From an uncultured Eubacteriales bacterium (GTDB lineage Bacteria > Bacillota > Clostridia > Christensenellales > CAG-917), in the NCBI GenBank assembly GCA_900545885.1, contig URAF01000005.1:65966-129965 (forward strand): 64,000 nt of DNA, in the 5' to 3' direction. The notes under the pieces were generated by a model. It made no database searches, had not been told where the DNA came from, and was given only the letters and a program-made list of their open reading frames with translations. Below, piece after piece: positions 1-10,499 of the stretch. A program made the position numbers and the translations under genes. Each line of letters begins with the position of its first letter. Within the stretch, counting starts at the first letter, position 1.

Positions 1-1
1 G

Positions 2-3000
2 GTGCCTTCACCTGCTAATGCTGATGCCAATTATTTTGGCATGACCGATCATACAAAAAGTTCATGGACGGGAACCGTTAATTTCAACCAAACTAAATTT
101 GACGCAAGCAATGTCAGTGGACATGTTCATGGCGAAACCGGTGTAACCTCAACAGTTCGAAGTTATGGAACGGGAAGTGTCGAGTTGGGAAGTTCTGACT
201 ATATTACTGTTGCACCCTATGTTAATGCAGGCGCAATCAATGTTGATTTGTCAGGGTTTGTCGGCACCATGTTGCAAAATTCAAACATTGAGGTCGATGT
301 TACTGTAAATGCGGAAGTTTATAAGGGATATGTTGGCAACTGGTCTGGACTTGGTGCATATGCAACAAATGAAGTTTATGACGCAGAAACCATGTGGGGA
401 AAAACCGCAAGCAACAATGTAGTTATTGGTTATGAAACTTGTGTTGGTGGTGGCGGAGACGAAAAATGGACGGCAAGAACGGCAACAACAACTTTGAAAG
501 GAGATTATAAAAATCTGCTTATTGTTTTTGCAATGCGTGGCACAAGTTCTATGTGGTTCTCGTATCGTGCAGAAACTGGTATTAGAAATATTTCGGTTAC
601 TTATACTGTCCGCGTTGTTGGTATTTCTGAAAATGCAAATACGACAATTTCTGACGGTGCTGCTCCTCGAATTGAGTCTTTCGGAGAGACAGTGCCTTAC
701 CGTACATCCGCGGACGCAAGCGATTGGACGGTTAAGCCTAATACGGGAAACAGTGAAATTGACTCGGCAATCAGAAAGCAACTCGAAGGTGCTGTCGATA
801 CAGAACTCGATGTTGATGTGCTTGCCACAGGCGGTACTGTTAATCTTAAATCCTATACCAGTCAAAAATTGACGGTATCGGGTATTCCCGGTGACATTTA
901 CAAAAAAACCACGTTGAATTTCAACGATTATATGAATTATTTCAATTTGGGTGAAGTGTCTTCCGATGTCAATCCAAATCTTGCTGCAGGTATTAAGCAG
1001 ATAGATATCGGCGAAACCGTAATTAACCTTTATGAAAGTACATTAGAAAAACAGATTGTTGTAGATGAAGAAGTCGTAGGTTATGCGAAGATAGTAAAAA
1101 CTTCTCGTTCAAAGGTTCAGTTGCAGATGTATTTCTACAAAAATGCAACATTCAATGTCAGACTTGTGGACTACGGCGGATCTTCGATGACGTTGAAGTA
1201 CACTGTTTCTGGCATAGATACTGCAGCTCCAGACAGTTCTGCTATCGACTTTTTGCTTTCGGCGGATAATTTCGTCGGAAAGCTGGCGGCGGAAGGAAAT
1301 AATTTCTCACTTACAAACTGGTTTACAAACAGCAGATTGGCAGAAGTCATGGAGGGTATTAAAACCAGTGAAGACGAAGTTATCGATGCGTCCGGCGCAA
1401 CTCCTTACCTTTGGTATTACGATGTCAAATACTCCCAAAATTTGACTTCTGATTTCTTTACACTGACACCTCCCGACGGTTTTGAATACACGTCGGCTTA
1501 TTTTGCAAGCAAGGTGCCAGCTGCTGTATATTCTATCGGCGATTTCAGTTATGACTTTGCTAACGGCGGAATTTACAGAACCGGAGTTCAGCCTATAAGC
1601 GGCAATGCTCCCAAGGGTGCAGGTTACTACATATTCACTTTTTATATGATGGATTTCTCCGGAAACGTTTATCAGGGGAATGCTTCTTACTATGTGAAGG
1701 TTGATAACGTTGCGCCTGAAAACACCGTTACCGTAAATGCGGGTGACATTCAAATTGTTCCTTCTTCTCCTGCAGAGGGTCAGCTTGCCAACGGAAGTTG
1801 GGTAAACCAGAACATTACTGCGACGGTTGCCTGGAATATGAACATTTCCGGCAATAAGATTTCGTTTGAATACAACGGCGACACTTACGTCGTGTATTTC
1901 CGCGCAGACGGTGATACTTATAAAGTCGCAAAAATAACCAAAAACAATTCCGACGTGTCGGATTGGGACAGCGGTAACTCTTACACCGTTAAAGACGGTG
2001 AAACCGAACTGTTCACCTTCAATTTCTCCGAAAGCGGCGGAAAAGGTACGTTTGCCATAACGTTCACGGGCTATGACGCCGCAGAAAAAGCATACTTGCT
2101 CGATACAACCGTTTTGTTTACGGTTCTTAACGACGGCGACAACGACGACGGCGAAACCGGTCTTTCCAGATTCGATTCGAGTTGGACTTTCGGCGGTGTT
2201 GGCAACATCGCAATCCGCATTGACAAGGTTGCTCCCGCGAATCCCGTTCTCACCACGGACAATTCCGACGAAATGACGGATAACAAGTTCGTGAATATTG
2301 ATTCCAACGGAAATCTTTATGTGCCTGAAAACAGAAACTGGTTCAACTCCGCTTGGGACGTTTACGCGTTTCTGCGACTTGCGGGCGATGTTGACGTAAC
2401 AGCGAACGAATTTGCAACTCTGCAACTTTGGGTAAAAAATTATACCGACATTGCGGAACTCGAAAAAGTTAATTTGAGAGTTTTGTTTGAAACGGAAATG
2501 CTCAACGCAGAAGGTAAATCATGGGATTATTCCAAGACGTATGGTGTTGAAGATATTCTCGACAACAACGTTTATATCGATTTCAAAGAAACGGCAGGTG
2601 AAACCGCGGGTCTGCGCGTCGTGTTCGTACAGCTTACGGACGCCGCAGGCAACAAGAGTGCGGTGCAGGCGTTTGTCATTCTGGTTGACGCAAATGTCTA
2701 CACGCTCAATGCCGAAGTTGCCGAGGAATATTTCGATTTAATCGACGGTATCGGTAACGTAAACTTCAGATACACCAACACCAGCGGCAACACACAGACC
2801 GAATTCAGACGCGGCGAATGGTCTCGTCTCGAAATTACGGGACTTGACGCCAAGTACGTTCCTTATCAGATTTACAAGGACAATTTCAACGAACCGCAAT
2901 CGTTGATGTACAGTAACGAAACCACGACGAAAGAGTTCTTTACCGAAGCAATTCGCGAAGGCTTGCTTAATTATGTCAGAGTAAACGGACAAAATGCGAA

Positions 3001-6000
3001 CATTATCGAAATGGCGATTGACCGCAGCGACTCTATTGCGGCGTTGCCTTTCGGTGAGGGTTATGCAAAACTCTGGATTTCCTTCCGCGAAGTAGTCACG
3101 TACGAGCCCACAAGCACCAACGTTGAGTATACGGGCAAAGAAACTGTGGTTCCGTTCACTGTATCTAACGAAAAGGCACGCGATTTGGTGAAAATCGTTT
3201 GGGAAAACGAAAGTGTGCCTGTGACGGTCGGCACGTACGGTTTGTATCTCGAACTCGATACAACGCACGAGCTGTCCAAGTTCTACGTGGGCGATAGAAC
3301 AGATATAATAGCTTATAATATTATACCTGGTAACATTATTATTACCGCGCACGGAACGTCCGTGTACGGGTCGAAAATAAATATAACCGTGGATATAGAC
3401 AAACCCGAGGGCGTGGAACTGACTTCGGGCATGTTCGGCGTCGACAGCGTCGAGGCATTCCCGTTTGTCGGCAACTACAATCTCAAAAAAGTCGAGGATT
3501 ACGAGTTTGTCAATCCGGATGACGCGAAAAACTATAAAATCACTTATATTCTCGGTGTATATACCGTAACTCCCAGAAATCTCGAAATTACCTTCCTCGG
3601 CGCGACAAAAGCGTACGGTAATGTTGACCCGAAGATTTCGTTCAGTTTTGCAAAAGGAGATTATCAGGGCTCGTTTGCCGGAATATTCTCCGGCGAGGGG
3701 GTTACATACAAAGAGGACGGAGACAGACTGATTGTCACCGTTCCCGCTTCCGCTGTAACGCGCGAAAGAGACTTCAACGAGTTCGGTTACGAAAACGCGG
3801 GCAAATACGCATATAAGGGTATTTCTACTTCCGCCATCGGTCTCAACAAGAACTTCACGATGTCTATGGCTCTTTCGGGACACGGCGTGTTCGAAATTAC
3901 AAAACGTCCGATTACCGTAACTCCCGTTGTTGACCAGGTTCTTTATTCGCTCGACGCGAAAGTGGCATACAAACTCGCCGAACAGGACGCGGCATTTGCG
4001 CCTCAACTTGCGGGATTGTTCCTTGCGGTAGGCGATAAAGTAGGTTCGGAAGGCAACACTTATCAGATTGCTCTCGGCGACCTTTCTGTGCTTGATAACT
4101 TTGTAGTCAGCGTTGCCACAGGTTATACGGTAACGGTTGTTCTCGACGACGGCGGCAACGTCATCAATCTTACCTTCAAGGATAAAGAACTGTTGCAAAT
4201 CCTCTTCGGCGACGTGTTCGATATCAGCGTGCTTACTAATCTTAACAACTACGATCCCAAAGGTGTCGGCGTTGACTTTACGCTCAAACTCGGTGCGGAA
4301 GTGGTCGGATACGATTTCGGCGCGGACAAGTTTACGAACGGTGCAGGCGCGTATGCAATCAGAGTGTACGTCGAGAGCTACAAGGACAAGACAGGCGCAG
4401 ACGTCAAAGACAAATATAATTTCGTGTTCAAGGATTGCGAATATTTGTTTGTCAATCCCGCAACCGTAACCGTCACGCCCGTACTTGAAAACAACAAGAA
4501 GATTTACGGCGACATCGACAACTGGAACTTTGCGTTCACGTTCTCCGGTGCGCTCGTCGATGCGGGTTATATGCCCGAATCCAACCAGGTCGGCGGCAAA
4601 ATCGTGCGTGCCCTGTATCGTGCAGACGGAACGTTCGTGCAGATTGGCGGACAGTTTGACCGCGCAAACGATCTGGACGGCAACATTACCGCACAGGGTC
4701 ACTACTACGGCGCGTACGTGCTCGAAACCCTGTATTCTTCCGACCCCAACATCGTGCTCGAACTTGACAAAGAAGCGTTTGACGCGTTGCGTTTCACCGT
4801 TTCGCCCAGACCTATCAATGTGAACGATGCAGTGTTTACGGGTAAGGACAAGAACAACGACGGAACGAGCTATGTTGTCTATAAAGGCGAGAACGAAAAA
4901 CGTACCGCAATCAACATCGGCAGGCTTATCGCAAGAATTACCGACGACGTCTGGGTCGATTTCGTTGCAAACTACGTTGACGGAAACGGCGCTGAACAGG
5001 CGGGTCAGGGTAGCTGGAACATCAACTTCCACGATTTCGTCCTCAAAGGCGACGACGCGCGCAACTATATTCTTACGGGAGACGCAAACGTTGTTCTTAC
5101 GGGCGCGTTCAAGATCAACGGCACCACGGTTGCCGAAATTACAATCACCAAGAACGATTTCAGCGTGAACAAGGTTTACGACGGTACGTCTTCCATGACT
5201 ATCGACGATATCGACATCGCGCTCAGTTCTCCTCTTTGCGGTCTCAACGTGGTCTTCTCCAAGGGTAGCTTCGGCACCAAGGACGCAGGCGTTGACATCT
5301 CGGTCGGTTCTATTACGCTCATCGTAAAAGGCGTTGTCGGCATCAAGACGCAGGATACCGACATCTCAATCACCGACGACGGCAAAGACAGCACAATTAC
5401 AATCAACAACGTATTTGCGGCAATTCAACCCCGTACGATTGACCTCGACGAAGTCATTCTGCAAATTCCGTCCGAACGCAACTACAACGGCACTAACGAA
5501 GTCGCGATAGGTTATATGCTTTCGGGCAACGTCTTGCAGACGGGCGACAGCATCGAAACTCTCGGAGCGAAGTTCCCCGCTACCGTTCCTTCCAAGGACG
5601 TTCAGGGCGACAAAGAAAACCCCAAAGCACAGGATATTACGTTCGGTGAACCTACTTTGGCGACGGGCAACTACGCGTTCGGTTTCACCGCTGACGACAT
5701 CAATGCGGCGTATGCGGACGTAACTCTTACCATTATCCCCGCAGACATCTCGCTTGACATCATCGCGGCAGGCAAAACCTATTTCGGAAGTGCGGGACTT
5801 GTTTACGGCGCGGATATCACCGTCAATGGCATTAAGGTCAACTCCGAACCTATCGTAGGTTGGGGCGATACCGATAACGTTACCGTAAACGGTCAGGACA
5901 GCGCGACTTACACCCTGTGGAACCAGAGTACGGACAAAGAAGATTTCTACGTACAACTCGGTGCGGACGGCAACGTCAGACTCCACGACCTCAAAGTTAC

Positions 6001-9000
6001 GGGACTTGACATCGAAATCACTGGTAATCCCGTCAACTATAACCTTACGATAAACGACAGCAACGAGTACGTATTCGGTGAGATATTCCCGCTCAATCCC
6101 GTCAAGGTCAGCATCACGCTCAACGATCTCTCCGTAAAAGACAAGGTTTATGACGGTACTATCGATGCGGAACTCAACGATGTCGACCTCGGAAATTACG
6201 GCGTGACCTTCAACCAGGACAAAGATTATCTGTCCCTCGGTTATAAGGCACAGTTCAACACCAACAATCCCAACGTTCAGAAAGGTGTGGACGTCAAAAT
6301 CAGTTCCGTTAAACTCGTAAGTGAGAACGCGGGATTGCTCGCAAGCTACTATATCGACATCGCAAGCCTTACCTGTACGCTCAAAGCGGCAGGCAACATC
6401 GTTGCGGCTCCTCTTGCAGTCGACTTCGACCTCTCCAAGACTTACGACGGAAACGTGTTCGAAAACGTGTCCGTGAAGTATACGCTCAGCGGATATGCAC
6501 AGACTGCCGACCAGAGCGGATATTCCGTCAACTTCGTCACGGGTGCCTTCGATGACCCCAATGTCGCGAAGGACATCAACGGAGATTTGACCACCGTAAG
6601 CGGCAAGGTGTTCGGTTTCGAACTCGTCAGAAACAACGGCGTAAACAACTACAGACTGGTCTTTGCGTCTACAACCGATAATCTCCAAGGCTATATCAAA
6701 GTTGCGGAAACGGGCAGTCTGCCTGCGACCGACGATCAGAGTAGACCGCTTTACTACTATGAGTTCAACGCAGCAACCGATCGTATAGTCATAAAAGAAG
6801 CAGATTGGAACGCGTTCACTGACGAAGAGAAAAAGACTGAGGAAGGCAAAGCAGTCAACATCGTTGCGGCATATGTTGAAGGTGACGTTAAATATTATGT
6901 GCTCGACGGTACGCCCACAGGCGGAATGACGTCCACCAAGTCCCTGAACGAAAGCGGCGCGGACGGCATAATCGAACCCGCACTCATCTCTTACACCGTA
7001 AACGTCAATCCCGCAACGGCGGAAAGAGACCCCTTCAAGAAGGTCTTTGACGACAGCAATGCGACAATCAAAGCAGATGCGGAAGGCGGCAACGGCTGGT
7101 ATTACGGCGGTCGCGGTGCGGAAGGCAACGACTTCGAATTCGTGCTCGGCGGCGAATACGGCTTCGAAATCAAAGATTTCTCCGTATACTATGAATCTTC
7201 TGCAGTCGGCAACGGCGTGAACGTGGTGTTCAGAATAGATTCGTTTGAGATAATCGGTGGAGGTTCTATCGAAATCGGCGAATCCAACAACTTCACGTTG
7301 CTCGGTGGTGAAGGCTACAAGAAAGCGGTCGGTACAATTACGGCAAAATCCGTTGACGTGGCGTTCGGAAATGTCAAGGAAGACGGCAAAGTCCACTTCA
7401 CATACGGCGACACTCACGAATATACTTACACCTATACCACCGGTGGTAAGGAAATCAAACTTGCAAAAGACGCCGACGGTAAGACTTACGGGTATGTTGC
7501 GGTAGCCGATTACACGGCGGCAGGTTTTGCGGCAACCGATTACACGGGCAGACGCTACAACATCAACGAAGAAACGGGTGCATTTGAACTCAACGAAGAA
7601 GGCGCATACATCCGCATAGCCGGTACGTTCGGCGATATTGCTCCTGCAAACGAAGCATCCATCGTCAACGCAGGCGAATATGAAGTCAACAATGTAAGCG
7701 GCAAAGCAGACAACTTCACCTACGCGTTTGTGGCGGGTACGGTGGTAGTTGACAAAGCGGCGCTCACTGTCGGTGTAAGCAACGAGAAACTTCAAAAGGA
7801 ATTTGCCTCTTCCGTCTATCCCGACCTTGCATTCGTAATTTCTACGGGTGAAATCAAAGCCCCCGATACGGAAGCTCAAATTCTCGCAGAGTTGAAGAAA
7901 GGCGCCAAGTACTTTATCTTTACGGCGGAAGGCGTCAAGGGCGGTGCGGTCGTTGACAGGTCTATGATAAGTGCAGACCTCGAAGGCGGTGCGTATTACG
8001 CACTCGACGTAGAAGGTGCGCTTCAAAACTACGACGTCAAACTTGACAAGACTTATACGCTCGACATCGTTCTTCCCGAACTCACGGGACTCTCGACTGC
8101 CTCCGGTGTGTTCGAAAAGACTTACGACGGCATAGCGGTTGACGACGCGAATGCGTTTGCTGCGAAGTACATCAAGGGAACGCAGTCCGGTGATACGTTC
8201 TCGCTTGCATGGGCTGGCGGCACGGTCGCGAAGAATGCGGGAGATTACAACTGGACTATCACCGTAACCCGCAGCCTCGGCAAAGATGCAACCGATGCGA
8301 AAGAGTACACCATAAGCGCAACGATAAGCGGCGAATATGCAGTTCTGAAACGCAACGCAACTCTTACTACAAACGAGAAGTATGACTTCACTTACGACAA
8401 GACGGACAAGAAACTCGACGAAAGCCAGTTCGTAGTGTTTGGAGCCGTTAATGGTGAAGATGTTGCGTCGGCAATCAAGGTTTCCTACAAATACGGCGAC
8501 GTCGTAACCGACGTGATGCGCGACGCAAAGACTTACGGTGTGATTGCGGAAATAACCGACGCCACCATGGCAGGCAACTACAACCTCATCAACGGTATCG
8601 GCAACGTAACCGTCAAGAAAGCAAACATCACGGTTGCAGTCAATCCCGAATCCAAGTATCAGTATGTAACGGGCGGCACTACAATTAACCCCGCACATAT
8701 CGATTTCACGGTTCCCGAAGGATTTGACAAAGCCGACTTCACCGTCAAGTACACAGCATCTTCTACGGGCACGGTGTCTTCCGTCAACGAACCCGGTGTG
8801 TACAGCTACACCATCACTTACGTTGACGCAAACTACAATATCGTCGGCGGCATCGGCACTCTGACGGTTGCGATGAACGAAATCGCGTTCGTCAAGGACG
8901 ATACGGTTTACGCAAGCATCAAGTTTACCGACGCGGTCACCGTTCCTTATAAACTGAACTACACCGAAATCACCGAAGACGGCAGCCTCAACAGCCAGAC

Positions 9001-9550
9001 TTACTGGAACTTCGTCAACGATTATGTCGTTGCAAACCTCGGTGACAAGAAGAACGAAGCCACTACCGAAGGCGTTGTCGCGGTGTCGCTGTCCAACGGT
9101 TCGACGGAAATTCGTCGTCTTGACCAGCAAATGACGGTAAGCGTGAGCATGCCCGCAAACGTTGCTTCCATGGACGGCTACAAGGCATACTATGTCAACT
9201 CCGACGGTCAGCTGGTGGAAATTTCGGACTACGAAGTTGCAAACGGCTACTTCACTTACACGACGGATTACATCGGCGACCTCGTGTTCGTCAAGTTCGC
9301 GGCAATCGCGCTACCTATGTGGATCTGGATACTTGTCGGCATTCTCGCACTGCTCATTATCATCGCGATTATCCTTGCGATAGTGATCAGCCAGAAACGC
9401 AAAAAGATGCCCATGTACGTTGAAGCTCCCGCGGCGGCAGACGCTTCCGAAGCGGCGGCGGACGTCGAAATCATCGAGTACTATGACCCCGACAGACCCG
9501 AAGTCGTGAACAAGAACAAGAAACCGCCTATCATCGGTATCAGAAAGTAA
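2..9550 (+). CDS. Giant membrane-anchored surface protein with MBG/YDG-type repeats (5' partial)
   Basis: The reading frame is open from the left window edge for about 3180 codons, so the start and any signal peptide lie upstream. The first visible residues (PSPANADANYF) look like the region just after a signal-peptide cleavage site. Residues 1-1000 are Ig-like, with linker phrases such as DNVAP and IDKVAP. Residues about 1000-2980 hold some 13-14 units of 90-130 residues that start with VTPRN/ITKRP/VDKAA-like strands and carry YDGT, TYDG or YGD motifs (KVYDGT near residues 1725 and 2050), typical of MBG/YDG adhesin repeats. A hydrophobic segment (about 3103-3131) is followed by QKRKK and a short cytoplasmic tail, so anchoring is by a transmembrane helix; no LPXTG is visible. 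Role in adhesion or as a surface layer is inferred. The first 1.7 kb is richer in A+T than the rest. Confidence 0.85.
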   Translation: MPSPANADANYFGMTDHTKSSWTGTVNFNQTKFDASNVSGHVHGETGVTSTVRSYGTGSVELGSSDYITVAPYVNAGAINVDLSGFVGTMLQNSNIEVDVTVNAEVYKGYVGNWSGLGAYATNEVYDAETMWGKTASNNVVIGYETCVGGGGDEKWTARTATTTLKGDYKNLLIVFAMRGTSSMWFSYRAETGIRNISVTYTVRVVGISENANTTISDGAAPRIESFGETVPYRTSADASDWTVKPNTGNSEIDSAIRKQLEGAVDTELDVDVLATGGTVNLKSYTSQKLTVSGIPGDIYKKTTLNFNDYMNYFNLGEVSSDVNPNLAAGIKQIDIGETVINLYESTLEKQIVVDEEVVGYAKIVKTSRSKVQLQMYFYKNATFNVRLVDYGGSSMTLKYTVSGIDTAAPDSSAIDFLLSADNFVGKLAAEGNNFSLTNWFTNSRLAEVMEGIKTSEDEVIDASGATPYLWYYDVKYSQNLTSDFFTLTPPDGFEYTSAYFASKVPAAVYSIGDFSYDFANGGIYRTGVQPISGNAPKGAGYYIFTFYMMDFSGNVYQGNASYYVKVDNVAPENTVTVNAGDIQIVPSSPAEGQLANGSWVNQNITATVAWNMNISGNKISFEYNGDTYVVYFRADGDTYKVAKITKNNSDVSDWDSGNSYTVKDGETELFTFNFSESGGKGTFAITFTGYDAAEKAYLLDTTVLFTVLNDGDNDDGETGLSRFDSSWTFGGVGNIAIRIDKVAPANPVLTTDNSDEMTDNKFVNIDSNGNLYVPENRNWFNSAWDVYAFLRLAGDVDVTANEFATLQLWVKNYTDIAELEKVNLRVLFETEMLNAEGKSWDYSKTYGVEDILDNNVYIDFKETAGETAGLRVVFVQLTDAAGNKSAVQAFVILVDANVYTLNAEVAEEYFDLIDGIGNVNFRYTNTSGNTQTEFRRGEWSRLEITGLDAKYVPYQIYKDNFNEPQSLMYSNETTTKEFFTEAIREGLLNYVRVNGQNANIIEMAIDRSDSIAALPFGEGYAKLWISFREVVTYEPTSTNVEYTGKETVVPFTVSNEKARDLVKIVWENESVPVTVGTYGLYLELDTTHELSKFYVGDRTDIIAYNIIPGNIIITAHGTSVYGSKINITVDIDKPEGVELTSGMFGVDSVEAFPFVGNYNLKKVEDYEFVNPDDAKNYKITYILGVYTVTPRNLEITFLGATKAYGNVDPKISFSFAKGDYQGSFAGIFSGEGVTYKEDGDRLIVTVPASAVTRERDFNEFGYENAGKYAYKGISTSAIGLNKNFTMSMALSGHGVFEITKRPITVTPVVDQVLYSLDAKVAYKLAEQDAAFAPQLAGLFLAVGDKVGSEGNTYQIALGDLSVLDNFVVSVATGYTVTVVLDDGGNVINLTFKDKELLQILFGDVFDISVLTNLNNYDPKGVGVDFTLKLGAEVVGYDFGADKFTNGAGAYAIRVYVESYKDKTGADVKDKYNFVFKDCEYLFVNPATVTVTPVLENNKKIYGDIDNWNFAFTFSGALVDAGYMPESNQVGGKIVRALYRADGTFVQIGGQFDRANDLDGNITAQGHYYGAYVLETLYSSDPNIVLELDKEAFDALRFTVSPRPINVNDAVFTGKDKNNDGTSYVVYKGENEKRTAINIGRLIARITDDVWVDFVANYVDGNGAEQAGQGSWNINFHDFVLKGDDARNYILTGDANVVLTGAFKINGTTVAEITITKNDFSVNKVYDGTSSMTIDDIDIALSSPLCGLNVVFSKGSFGTKDAGVDISVGSITLIVKGVVGIKTQDTDISITDDGKDSTITINNVFAAIQPRTIDLDEVILQIPSERNYNGTNEVAIGYMLSGNVLQTGDSIETLGAKFPATVPSKDVQGDKENPKAQDITFGEPTLATGNYAFGFTADDINAAYADVTLTIIPADISLDIIAAGKTYFGSAGLVYGADITVNGIKVNSEPIVGWGDTDNVTVNGQDSATYTLWNQSTDKEDFYVQLGADGNVRLHDLKVTGLDIEITGNPVNYNLTINDSNEYVFGEIFPLNPVKVSITLNDLSVKDKVYDGTIDAELNDVDLGNYGVTFNQDKDYLSLGYKAQFNTNNPNVQKGVDVKISSVKLVSENAGLLASYYIDIASLTCTLKAAGNIVAAPLAVDFDLSKTYDGNVFENVSVKYTLSGYAQTADQSGYSVNFVTGAFDDPNVAKDINGDLTTVSGKVFGFELVRNNGVNNYRLVFASTTDNLQGYIKVAETGSLPATDDQSRPLYYYEFNAATDRIVIKEADWNAFTDEEKKTEEGKAVNIVAAYVEGDVKYYVLDGTPTGGMTSTKSLNESGADGIIEPALISYTVNVNPATAERDPFKKVFDDSNATIKADAEGGNGWYYGGRGAEGNDFEFVLGGEYGFEIKDFSVYYESSAVGNGVNVVFRIDSFEIIGGGSIEIGESNNFTLLGGEGYKKAVGTITAKSVDVAFGNVKEDGKVHFTYGDTHEYTYTYTTGGKEIKLAKDADGKTYGYVAVADYTAAGFAATDYTGRRYNINEETGAFELNEEGAYIRIAGTFGDIAPANEASIVNAGEYEVNNVSGKADNFTYAFVAGTVVVDKAALTVGVSNEKLQKEFASSVYPDLAFVISTGEIKAPDTEAQILAELKKGAKYFIFTAEGVKGGAVVDRSMISADLEGGAYYALDVEGALQNYDVKLDKTYTLDIVLPELTGLSTASGVFEKTYDGIAVDDANAFAAKYIKGTQSGDTFSLAWAGGTVAKNAGDYNWTITVTRSLGKDATDAKEYTISATISGEYAVLKRNATLTTNEKYDFTYDKTDKKLDESQFVVFGAVNGEDVASAIKVSYKYGDVVTDVMRDAKTYGVIAEITDATMAGNYNLINGIGNVTVKKANITVAVNPESKYQYVTGGTTINPAHIDFTVPEGFDKADFTVKYTASSTGTVSSVNEPGVYSYTITYVDANYNIVGGIGTLTVAMNEIAFVKDDTVYASIKFTDAVTVPYKLNYTEITEDGSLNSQTYWNFVNDYVVANLGDKKNEATTEGVVAVSLSNGSTEIRRLDQQMTVSVSMPANVASMDGYKAYYVNSDGQLVEISDYEVANGYFTYTTDYIGDLVFVKFAAIALPMWIWILVGILALLIIIAIILAIVISQKRKKMPMYVEAPAAADASEAAADVEIIEYYDPDRPEVVNKNKKPPIIGIRK

Positions 9551-9572
9551 GGCAAACTTAACCAAACAGAAT

Positions 9573-9605
9573 ATGCACCGCGCTCAAAGCGCGGTGCATT
9601 TTTTT
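9573..9605 (+). terminator. Intrinsic terminator after the surface protein
   Basis: A perfect 10-bp stem (TGCACCGCGC / GCGCGGTGCA) with a 5-nt loop is followed by seven T. It lies 23 bp after the stop codon of the giant surface protein and separates it from rpiB. Confidence 0.93.
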
Positions 9606-9651
9606 CAAAACGGACAATGTTGCGACGATGTTAATTATCGTAATTTCGGTA

Positions 9652-9680
9652 TTGCACCCGATATTTTAATGTTGTATAAT
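9652..9680 (+). promoter_or_regulatory. Sigma-A type promoter of rpiB and perhaps the ATPase operon
   Basis: TTGCAC, a 17-bp spacer and a perfect TATAAT lie 34 bp upstream of the rpiB start. No terminator is visible between rpiB and the ATPase genes, so this may be the main promoter of the whole cluster. Confidence 0.8.
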
Positions 9681-9713
9681 AATTATAATATATTATCAGG
9701 GGGTAATATCCTT

Positions 9714-10166
9714 ATGAGTAAAATCGCCATAGGCTGTGACCACGGCGGCATAGTGCTGAAAGACAGCGTTGTTGCCACTCTCAAAGAACTCGGCGCAGAG
9801 GTCGTCGATTTCGGAACATACGACACTTCTTCCGTAGATTATCCCGTGTACGGGCTCAAAGTCGCGGAAGCCGTTGCTTCGGGAGAGTGCGACGCAGGCG
9901 TGCTTATGTGCGGTACGGGTATCGGCATTTCCATATCCGCAAACAAAGTCAAAGGCATACGGGCGGCGGTTACCACCAACACGTTTATGGCAGAAATGAC
10001 CAAACGTCACAACAATGCAAACATTATTTCTCTCGGCGGCAGAGTAATTACGCCCGAAGAAGCACACGATATTGTTGTCGCTTGGTACACGGCTGAATAC
10101 GAAGGCGGCAGACACCAGAAACGCCTTGATATGATTGCCGACATCGAAAGCAAATACTTCAAATAA
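9714..10166 (+). CDS. rpiB: Ribose-5-phosphate isomerase B
   Basis: Cytoplasmic enzyme of the pentose phosphate pathway interconverting ribose-5-phosphate and ribulose-5-phosphate. The 150-residue length is normal for the RpiB/LacAB family. The N-terminal CDHGG motif (residues 8-12), the catalytic Cys66 in CGTGIG and His99 in KRHNNAN are present. I chose the ATG at 9714 because it follows an AGGGGGT ribosome binding site and gives the canonical N terminus; the frame is open further upstream, but that stretch contains the promoter and the preceding terminator. Only 11 bp separate it from the first V-ATPase gene, so the two are probably co-transcribed, which is not an obvious functional pairing. 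LacA/LacB-type isomerases are related, but the motifs and the lone gene favour RpiB. Confidence 0.95.
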   Translation: MSKIAIGCDHGGIVLKDSVVATLKELGAEVVDFGTYDTSSVDYPVYGLKVAEAVASGECDAGVLMCGTGIGISISANKVKGIRAAVTTNTFMAEMTKRHNNANIISLGGRVITPEEAHDIVVAWYTAEYEGGRHQKRLDMIADIESKYFK

Positions 10167-10177
10167 CCGAGGGGTTT

Positions 10178-10498
10178 ATGATTGAAGAGGTTCTGAAAGA
10201 GATAACTGAAGCCGAAGAACAGGCGGAAACCAAACGCCGTGAGGCTTTTCAGCGCGGAAAAGAAATTGTTTTGCAGGCGGAAACGGAAGCCGAAAAGCAG
10301 AAGAAAATGACCGCGGAACAATGCAAAGCCGACATGAAAGCCGCGCTTGCCGAAGCGGAAGCCAAGGCGGCGGCGCGTCGTACGGTTATCATCGAAGAGG
10401 GCGAGGCGGCGGCGAAGAAGCTGGTCGCGTCCAAGAAAAAGCAGATAGAGAAAGCGGCGGACGAACTGCTCGCCGAATTTGTCGGAAAATACCGTTAG
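10178..10498 (+). CDS. ntpF: V-type ATPase peripheral stalk subunit G/H (NtpF-like)
   Basis: A 106-residue, almost wholly helical protein rich in Ala, Glu and Lys, with no membrane segment. This is typical of the peripheral stalk subunit that forms a coiled coil with subunit E and connects the catalytic head to the membrane subunit I. Assignment rests on composition, length and position: it is the first gene of an operon whose order matches Enterococcus hirae ntpF-I-K-E-C-G-A-B-D. A GAGGGGT ribosome binding site precedes the ATG. It ends one base before the start of subunit I. Confidence 0.85.
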   Translation: MIEEVLKEITEAEEQAETKRREAFQRGKEIVLQAETEAEKQKKMTAEQCKADMKAALAEAEAKAAARRTVIIEEGEAAAKKLVASKKKQIEKAADELLAEFVGKYR

Positions 10499-10499
10499 T

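Noticed and set aside
5366..9130. A 1254-codon open frame on the - strand opposite the surface protein, and similar long antisense frames at 2738-5032, 10389-12482, 28004-30019, 44828-46504 and 56261-58438
   Set aside because: They mirror codon-biased genes on the + strand, are rich in Cys, Arg and His, match no family, and lack ribosome binding sites.
9307..9550. LPXTG sortase anchor at the end of the surface protein
   Set aside because: No LPXTG-like motif precedes the hydrophobic segment, and a tail of about 50 residues follows it; a plain transmembrane anchor fits better.
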